This document shows, in pieces, positions 4,560 through 9,019 of a stretch of 9,019 nt of DNA. The stretch is taken from assembly GCA_937897215.1 (NCBI GenBank), contig CALCBQ010000201.1, positions 1 to 9,019 on the forward strand. The letters are read 5' to 3'. The stretch is from an uncultured Clostridia bacterium (GTDB lineage Bacteria > Bacillota > Clostridia > Oscillospirales > Acutalibacteraceae). The position numbers and the translations under genes are program-made. The notes beneath the pieces were generated by a model, which saw only the letters and a program-made list of their open reading frames with translations, had not been told where the DNA came from and did no database searches. How positions within the stretch are numbered: position 1 is the first letter of the stretch; each line of letters opens with the position of its first letter.

Positions 4560-6901
4560 TAGTCTCTGTATTCCTCCATAATAAAGGCTTCAAAAATGTC
4601 GCCTTCCTTAACGTCATTAAACTTGTTAAGACCAATACCACATTCGTAACCTGATGCTACTTCCTTAACGTCATCCTTAAATCTCTTAAGAGATGAAATT
4701 GAGTCTTCAGCAATAACAATACCATCACGAACAACACGGATTTGTGCATTTCTTGTAACTTTACCGTTCTGAACATAAGAACCTGCAACCATACCAACTG
4801 ATGAAAGTTTGAATACGTTACGAACTTCAATACGACCGAGTAATACTTCACGGAATTTAGGAGCAAGCATACCCTTCATAGCGTCTTCAATTTCTTCAAT
4901 ACAGTCATAAATGATACGGTACATTCTCATATCAACGCCGTCACGCTCTGCAATTTCAGCTGCAACTGGGTCAGGACGAACATTGAAACCAACGATAATA
5001 GCATTTGATGCGTTAGCAAGCATAATATCAGACTCGCTTACTGCACCAACACCACCGTGAATAACTTTAACCTGCACTTCTTCGTTAGAGAGTTTTTCAA
5101 GATTCTGCTTAACTGCTTCAACTGAACCTTGAACGTCAGCCTTAACGATAATGTTAAGAGTCTTGATTTTACCTGCATTGATTGATGAGAACAAGTTGTC
5201 AAGAGTAACTTTCTGATACTGATTAAACTGTTCTTCTTTCTTTTCTTGCTTTCTCTTTTCAACAAGTTCGCGAGCAAGTCTTTCGTCAGAAACTGCATTG
5301 AATACATCGCCTGACTGTGGAACTTCGTCAAGACCCATAATTTCAACAGGAACTGATGGGCCAGCTTCTTTAATTGAACGGTGTTTGTCGTCAACCATAA
5401 CACGAACACGACCAACTGCAGTACCCGCAACAACAATGTCGCCCCCGTGAAGTGTACCGTTCTGAACAAGAAGAGTAGCCACAGGGCCCTTACCTTTATC
5501 AAGACGAGCTTCAATAACAATACCTTTAGCTGCTCTGTTAGGGTTAGCCTTAAGTTCACGCATTTCTGCAGTAAGAAGAACATTTTCAAGAAGTTTGTCA
5601 ATGTTCATATGTGTCTTTGCAGAAACAGGAACACAAATAATGTCGCCGCCCCATTCTTCAGGAACAAGACCATGCTCTGTTAACTGTTGCATAATCTTGT
5701 CAACTGTTGTGCCCGGTTTATCCATTTTGTTAATAGCAACGATAATGTCAACTTCTGCTGCTTTAGCGTGGTTAATAGCCTCAATAGTCTGTGGCATAAT
5801 ACCGTCGTCAGCAGCAACAACAAGAATTGCAACGTCAGTAGCTTTTGCACCACGAGCGCGCATTGATGTGAACGCAGCGTGGCCGGGTGTGTCAAGGAAT
5901 GTAATATACTGACCGTTAAGGTTTACTCTGTAAGCACCGATATGCTGTGTAATACCGCCTGCTTCTGTTGCAGTAACATTTGTATTCTTAATAGCATCAA
6001 GAAGTGAAGTTTTACCGTGGTCAACGTGGCCCATAACAACTACAACAGGGTCGCGTGTTACAAGGTTTTCTTCCATATCTTCTGAGTCGTCAATAATTCT
6101 TTCTTCAATTGTTACCACAACTTCACGGTTAACCTTTGCACCAAGTTCAGTTGCAACGATTTCTGCTGTATCGTAGTCAATAACTTCGTTAACAGTAGCC
6201 ATCATACCAAGTGAGAAAAGTTTTTTGATAACTTCAGCCGCAGTCATTTTAAGACGAGATGCAAGTTCGCCGACTGTGATTTCGTCGCCAACTGTGATTA
6301 CAGGTGGTTTCTTTGCTCTTTCTGCTGCAATTCTCTTAAGTCTTTCAGCTTCTGTTTCTTTCTTGCCACTTCTCATACCTTGTTTACGGTACTGCTGGCT
6401 CTTTTGTTTAAGCTTCTGCTTTTTAACCATATTGTCGCTCTGGTGTGCGTTAGCAGGAGCAATGTTTTCATATCTTTCGTTGTATTTTTCAGCATCGAAA
6501 GAGTTTGCTCTTGTGTCAATATGACGCATTTCGCCTTTTGTTCTTGCCTGCATTGGTTTTGCAGGGTCTTTCTCTTTCTTTTTCTGTTGCTGTGGTTGAG
6601 CAGGAGCAGGAGCACTCTTTTCTGCTTTTTTGTTTTCAACAGGTTTTGAGTCTTTCTTTTCTTCTTTCTTTTCTGCTTTCTTTGGCTTTTCCTGTGGAAC
6701 AGCAGCAAAGTATTCTTCAAAACTCTTTACAGAATTTTCTTTTGTAACTAAATCAATAATAAAATCAAGTTCTTTTTCCTCAAGAGCAGTTTGTGATTTC
6801 TTTTCGCCCTCGAAATATTTTGAAAGATTTTCTATAACATACTTGCTTTGAATGTTAAAATCTTTTGCAAGCTCATGGATTTTATATTTTTTAATCGCCA
6901 T
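4559..6901 (-). CDS. infB: Translation initiation factor IF-2
   Basis: IF-2 is the GTPase that brings initiator fMet-tRNA to the 30S subunit and promotes joining of the 50S. The 780-residue protein begins with an IF2_N module (about 1-52). A charged, low-complexity linker (about 70-200), rich in Lys, Glu, Gln and Pro, follows, then a second IF2_N-like module (about 200-252). The G domain is intact: G1 GHVDHGKT at 291-298, G2 GGITQHIGAY at 315-324, G3 DTPGH at 337-341, G4 NKMD at 391-394, G5 SAK at 427-429. Domains II, III, C1 and C2 run to the end. Length is between the Bacillus form (about 716) and the E. coli form (890). GGGAGG lies 8 nt before the ATG within the last codons of ylxQ, which ends one base upstream. 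Confidence 0.98.
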   Translation of the reverse strand: MAIKKYKIHELAKDFNIQSKYVIENLSKYFEGEKKSQTALEEKELDFIIDLVTKENSVKSFEEYFAAVPQEKPKKAEKKEEKKDSKPVENKKAEKSAPAPAQPQQQKKKEKDPAKPMQARTKGEMRHIDTRANSFDAEKYNERYENIAPANAHQSDNMVKKQKLKQKSQQYRKQGMRSGKKETEAERLKRIAAERAKKPPVITVGDEITVGELASRLKMTAAEVIKKLFSLGMMATVNEVIDYDTAEIVATELGAKVNREVVVTIEERIIDDSEDMEENLVTRDPVVVVMGHVDHGKTSLLDAIKNTNVTATEAGGITQHIGAYRVNLNGQYITFLDTPGHAAFTSMRARGAKATDVAILVVAADDGIMPQTIEAINHAKAAEVDIIVAINKMDKPGTTVDKIMQQLTEHGLVPEEWGGDIICVPVSAKTHMNIDKLLENVLLTAEMRELKANPNRAAKGIVIEARLDKGKGPVATLLVQNGTLHGGDIVVAGTAVGRVRVMVDDKHRSIKEAGPSVPVEIMGLDEVPQSGDVFNAVSDERLARELVEKRKQEKKEEQFNQYQKVTLDNLFSSINAGKIKTLNIIVKADVQGSVEAVKQNLEKLSNEEVQVKVIHGGVGAVSESDIMLANASNAIIVGFNVRPDPVAAEIAERDGVDMRMYRIIYDCIEEIEDAMKGMLAPKFREVLLGRIEVRNVFKLSSVGMVAGSYVQNGKVTRNAQIRVVRDGIVIAEDSISSLKRFKDDVKEVASGYECGIGLNKFNDVKEGDIFEAFIMEEYRD

Positions 6902-6902
6902 A

Positions 6903-7220
6903 TTAATAACCTCCCGTTACAATACTATATAACTTGTTTGCAAAGCCCTCGTCGTCAATTGAAATAACGCCTGCTTTTTTGCCGATTGCAAGACCTAATT
7001 CGCTCATTGTGAAAGGTGCATCAACATATTTTATGTTTCTGTTTCTGAAACTGCATTCATCTGCGATTTCTTTTTTTAATCGGTCAGATGCATCTTCACA
7101 AGTAAGTGCAAGGTAAGATTTACCTTGTTTGATTGATGTGATTGCCGCATCGTGCCCAATGGCAATTTTGTTAGCACGACGGCAAAGACCTAAAAGTCCG
7201 TTAAGATTACTGCTTATCAT
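6903..7220 (-). CDS. ylxQ: L7Ae-family RNA-binding protein YlxQ
   Basis: This 105-residue protein belongs to the L7Ae/L30e/S12e/Gadd45 family, whose members bind kink-turn RNA; the target of YlxQ is not settled. Visible family features are NGLLGLCRRANKIAIGHDA (7-25), YLALTCEDASDR (36-47) and the C-terminal ELGLAIGKKAGVISIDDEGFA (74-94). The frame is open back to ATG 7250, but homologues start just before the LLGL motif, so ATG 7220 is preferred. That start overlaps the end of rnpM by 14 nt, with GGAGG 15 nt upstream, so initiation probably depends on coupling to rnpM. It sits between rnpM and infB as in Bacillus and most clostridia. Confidence 0.9.
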   Translation of the reverse strand: MISSNLNGLLGLCRRANKIAIGHDAAITSIKQGKSYLALTCEDASDRLKKEIADECSFRNRNIKYVDAPFTMSELGLAIGKKAGVISIDDEGFANKLYSIVTGGY

Positions 7221-7482
7221 CTTTACCGATTTGCGCCTCCATCTGTTCATAAAGCTCGTCAGGAATTGTCATTTCAAAAGTTCTGTCAATTCTTTTTGAC
7301 TTGCGGGCCTTTTTTAAGCACTCGGCATTGTTGCAGATGTAAGCCCCTCTGCCTGACATTTTGCCTGTAAGGTCAAGCAATATTTCATTTTCAGGAGTTT
7401 TAACAACTCTTACAAGTTCTTTCTTTGGCTTTTGTTCGCCACAACCTGTGCATTTTCGCATAGGGATTTTTTTCTGTTTCAT
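7207..7482 (-). CDS. rnpM: YlxR/RnpM, small RNA-binding protein (DUF448)
   Basis: This 91-residue basic protein is of the YlxR family. The B. subtilis member was reported to bind RNase P RNA and reduce RNase P activity in vitro, hence RnpM; an earlier proposal was a nucleoid-associated regulator. Family signatures are RKCTGCGEQKPKKELVRVV (9-27) and GKMSGRGAYIC (40-50). Four cysteines (C11, C14, C50, C55) suggest a compact folded core; metal binding is not established. The C-terminal tail is rich in charged residues. AAAGGAG lies 9 nt before the ATG. It begins 35 nt after nusA, the widest ordinary gap in the operon, and its end overlaps ylxQ. Confidence 0.93.
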   Translation of the reverse strand: MKQKKIPMRKCTGCGEQKPKKELVRVVKTPENEILLDLTGKMSGRGAYICNNAECLKKARKSKRIDRTFEMTIPDELYEQMEAQIGKDDKQ

Positions 7483-7517
7483 ACCGAACGCTCCTTTCTG
7501 TTGAGAAATATTAAGGA

Positions 7518-8567
7518 TTAACCCTCATAGAAACCGCTTTCAGGTTTAATATCAATGTTCCAACCGGTAAGTTTAGCGGCAAGTTTAGCGTTAAGACCTT
7601 TGTTGCCGATTGCAAGAGATAACTGGTGGTCAGGAACTGTTGCCTGACATTTCTTGTCTTCCAAACTGATAATCTCAACATTAAGTACATTTGCGGGAGC
7701 AAGTGATGCAGCAATAAATTCTGCAGGGTCATCACTGTATTTTACAATGTCAATTTTTTCTCCGCCAAGAACTTCAACAATGTTGTTAACACGAGCACCG
7801 CGTTGACCGATACAAGCGCCAATTGGGTCAATGTTTTCGTCAGAACTGCTTACAGCCATCTTTGTTCTTGTACCTGCTTCACGTGAAATTGAGTGGATTG
7901 TAACAATACCATCATAAATTTCAGGAACTTCTTGTTCGAAAAGGCGCTTAACAAGACCTTTGTGAGTTCTTGAAATCATAACTCTTGGTCCGCGGTCTGT
8001 GTTTTTAACTTCGCTGATATATACTTTGATAAGTTCGCCTTCTGTGAAAGTTTCGCCTGGTACTTGTTCGCCCTTTGGAAGAACTGCAGTACCTTTGCCG
8101 ATTTCAAGAGTAACATTACCTGTAATCGGGTCAATACGGCTTACCTTTGCAGTAACAAGGTCTTGAGTTTTTGACTGGAAGTCGCGAATTACCTGACCAC
8201 GCTCTGCATCTTTGATACCCTGACGGATAACATGCTTTGCAGTCTGAGCCGCAATTCTGCCGAATTTCATTGTGTCAAGGTCAATTTCAAGAGTTTCGCC
8301 TGCTTTAGCATCTTCACGGTATTCCTGAGCATCAATAACAAGAATGTCAGTATCCCAGTCTGTGATTTCATCAACAATGTTAAGATGAACATAAACTCTC
8401 ATTGTCTGTGCTTCCGGGTCAATATCACAAGCAACTACATCTTTGTTGTTGTAATCTTTTCTAACTGCTTTAATAATTGCTTCGCTGATTTTGTCATAAA
8501 GGTAATCTGCTTGAATACCTTTTTCCTTTTCCATTAAAGCAACTGCCTCAAAAAATTCTTTATTCAT
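7518..8567 (-). CDS. nusA: Transcription termination/antitermination factor NusA
   Basis: NusA binds RNA polymerase and nascent RNA, promoting pausing and intrinsic termination and taking part in rRNA antitermination. The 349-residue protein has an N-terminal polymerase-binding domain (about 1-130, containing DLDTMKFGRIAAQTAKHVI), an S1 domain (about 135-200), KH1 with GACIGQRG at 250-257 and KH2 with SLAIGNKG at 317-324. It ends soon after KH2 (SGFYEG) and lacks the acidic repeats of the E. coli protein, as usual in Firmicutes (B. subtilis about 371 residues). GGAGG lies 10 nt before the ATG. It starts 21 nt after rimP. In several bacteria nusA is autoregulated from upstream of rimP, a region not in this window. 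Confidence 0.97.
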   Translation of the reverse strand: MNKEFFEAVALMEKEKGIQADYLYDKISEAIIKAVRKDYNNKDVVACDIDPEAQTMRVYVHLNIVDEITDWDTDILVIDAQEYREDAKAGETLEIDLDTMKFGRIAAQTAKHVIRQGIKDAERGQVIRDFQSKTQDLVTAKVSRIDPITGNVTLEIGKGTAVLPKGEQVPGETFTEGELIKVYISEVKNTDRGPRVMISRTHKGLVKRLFEQEVPEIYDGIVTIHSISREAGTRTKMAVSSSDENIDPIGACIGQRGARVNNIVEVLGGEKIDIVKYSDDPAEFIAASLAPANVLNVEIISLEDKKCQATVPDHQLSLAIGNKGLNAKLAAKLTGWNIDIKPESGFYEG

Positions 8568-8588
8568 TTTCCAAATACCTCCAATATC

Positions 8589-9019
8589 TTAGTCAATGTC
8601 GCCGATTCCGCCGAAATCGTCTGCCTTAATCCAAGATGCTTCTTTCTTTAATATATTCATTTCAGTTTCTTCATCAATAGCGATTGTAACACTATCGTTG
8701 TCGTAGTCAATAAGAATACCTTTGTATTCTCTCTTGCCCTCAAAAGCCTTGATAAGTCTAACCTGAATTTTTTCGCCTAAATAACACTCAAAGTGAAAAT
8801 CCCTGCAAAGCTCACGCTCAATACCGGGGGACTGCACCTGAAGATTGTATGCTTGCTCAATTGGGTCTGCTTCATCTAAAGGTCCGTCAATTGCGTGGTG
8901 CATATCAACGCAGTCGTCAATGCTTACGCCGTCTTCTTTGTCAATAGTAATGCGAAGATACCAACGAGTGCCCTCTTTTAAGAATTTAACGTCCCAAAGA
9001 ATAAGACCTAATTCGTCTG
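8589..9019 (-). CDS. rimP: Ribosome maturation factor RimP (5' end outside the window)
   Basis: RimP helps assemble the 30S subunit by acting on S12 and other proteins near the central pseudoknot. The last 142 residues are visible; the frame is open to the window edge, so roughly 10 to 20 N-terminal residues are missing. Family features are RWYLRITIDKEDGVSIDDC near the start, PLDEADPIEQAYNLQVQSPG (the family's LEVSSPG signature with Q replacing E and S), and a C-terminal SH3-like domain from about LGEKIQVRL to ASWIKADD. An internal ATG at 8903 lies in the middle of the N-terminal domain and is not the start. It is the promoter-proximal gene seen here, ahead of nusA. Confidence 0.94.
   Translation of the reverse strand, partial: DELGLILWDVKFLKEGTRWYLRITIDKEDGVSIDDCVDMHHAIDGPLDEADPIEQAYNLQVQSPGIERELCRDFHFECYLGEKIQVRLIKAFEGKREYKGILIDYDNDSVTIAIDEETEMNILKKEASWIKADDFGGIGDID

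Noticed and set aside
5038..5601. Minus-strand open frame of 187 codons inside infB.
   Set aside because: It is an out-of-frame, leucine-rich shadow of infB with no domain; IF-2 is intact in its own frame.

Overview
The window is about 9 kb of low-to-moderate GC DNA carrying nine adjacent genes, all on the minus strand. Eight are the conserved translation and transcription cluster of Firmicutes: rimP (cut by the right edge), nusA, ylxR/rnpM, ylxQ, infB, rbfA, nrnA (DHH phosphoesterase) and truB, followed by ribF; an iron-dependent alcohol dehydrogenase comes last. Gene order, the strong GGAGG ribosome binding sites, the short NusA without acidic repeats and the DHH gene between rbfA and truB all point to an anaerobic clostridial bacterium. 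A gut member of the Oscillospiraceae/Ruminococcaceae is my best guess, helped by the CTCCCTC/GAGGGAG hairpin repeat, which I recall as common in such genomes. That placement is inference.

Layout, reading transcription from right to left: rimP (9019 to 8589), nusA (8567 to 7518), rnpM (7482 to 7207), ylxQ (7220 to 6903), infB (6901 to 4559), rbfA (4559 to 4200), nrnA (4196 to 3246), a 170-bp gap holding a composite inverted repeat, truB (3075 to 2182), ribF (2189 to 1305), alcohol dehydrogenase (1276 to 68), and a Rho-independent terminator (44 to 21). Apart from the repeat gap, junctions are overlaps or gaps of 1 to 35 nt, so one long transcript is likely. Its promoter lies beyond the right edge.

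The genes work together. RimP and RbfA mature the 30S subunit, IF2 joins subunits and places initiator tRNA, TruB makes Psi55 in tRNA, and NusA tunes RNA polymerase pausing and antitermination. RnpM and YlxQ are small RNA-binding proteins, NrnA degrades nanoRNAs (and perhaps pAp or cyclic dinucleotides), and RibF makes FMN and FAD. The alcohol dehydrogenase is the metabolic outlier, sitting where rpsO-pnp often follows ribF in Firmicutes.

I see no previously undescribed multi-gene system. The most notable non-standard item is the 126-bp repeat between nrnA and truB: six copies of one heptamer in mirror order, two unrelated inner hairpins, and an open reading frame running through it into truB.
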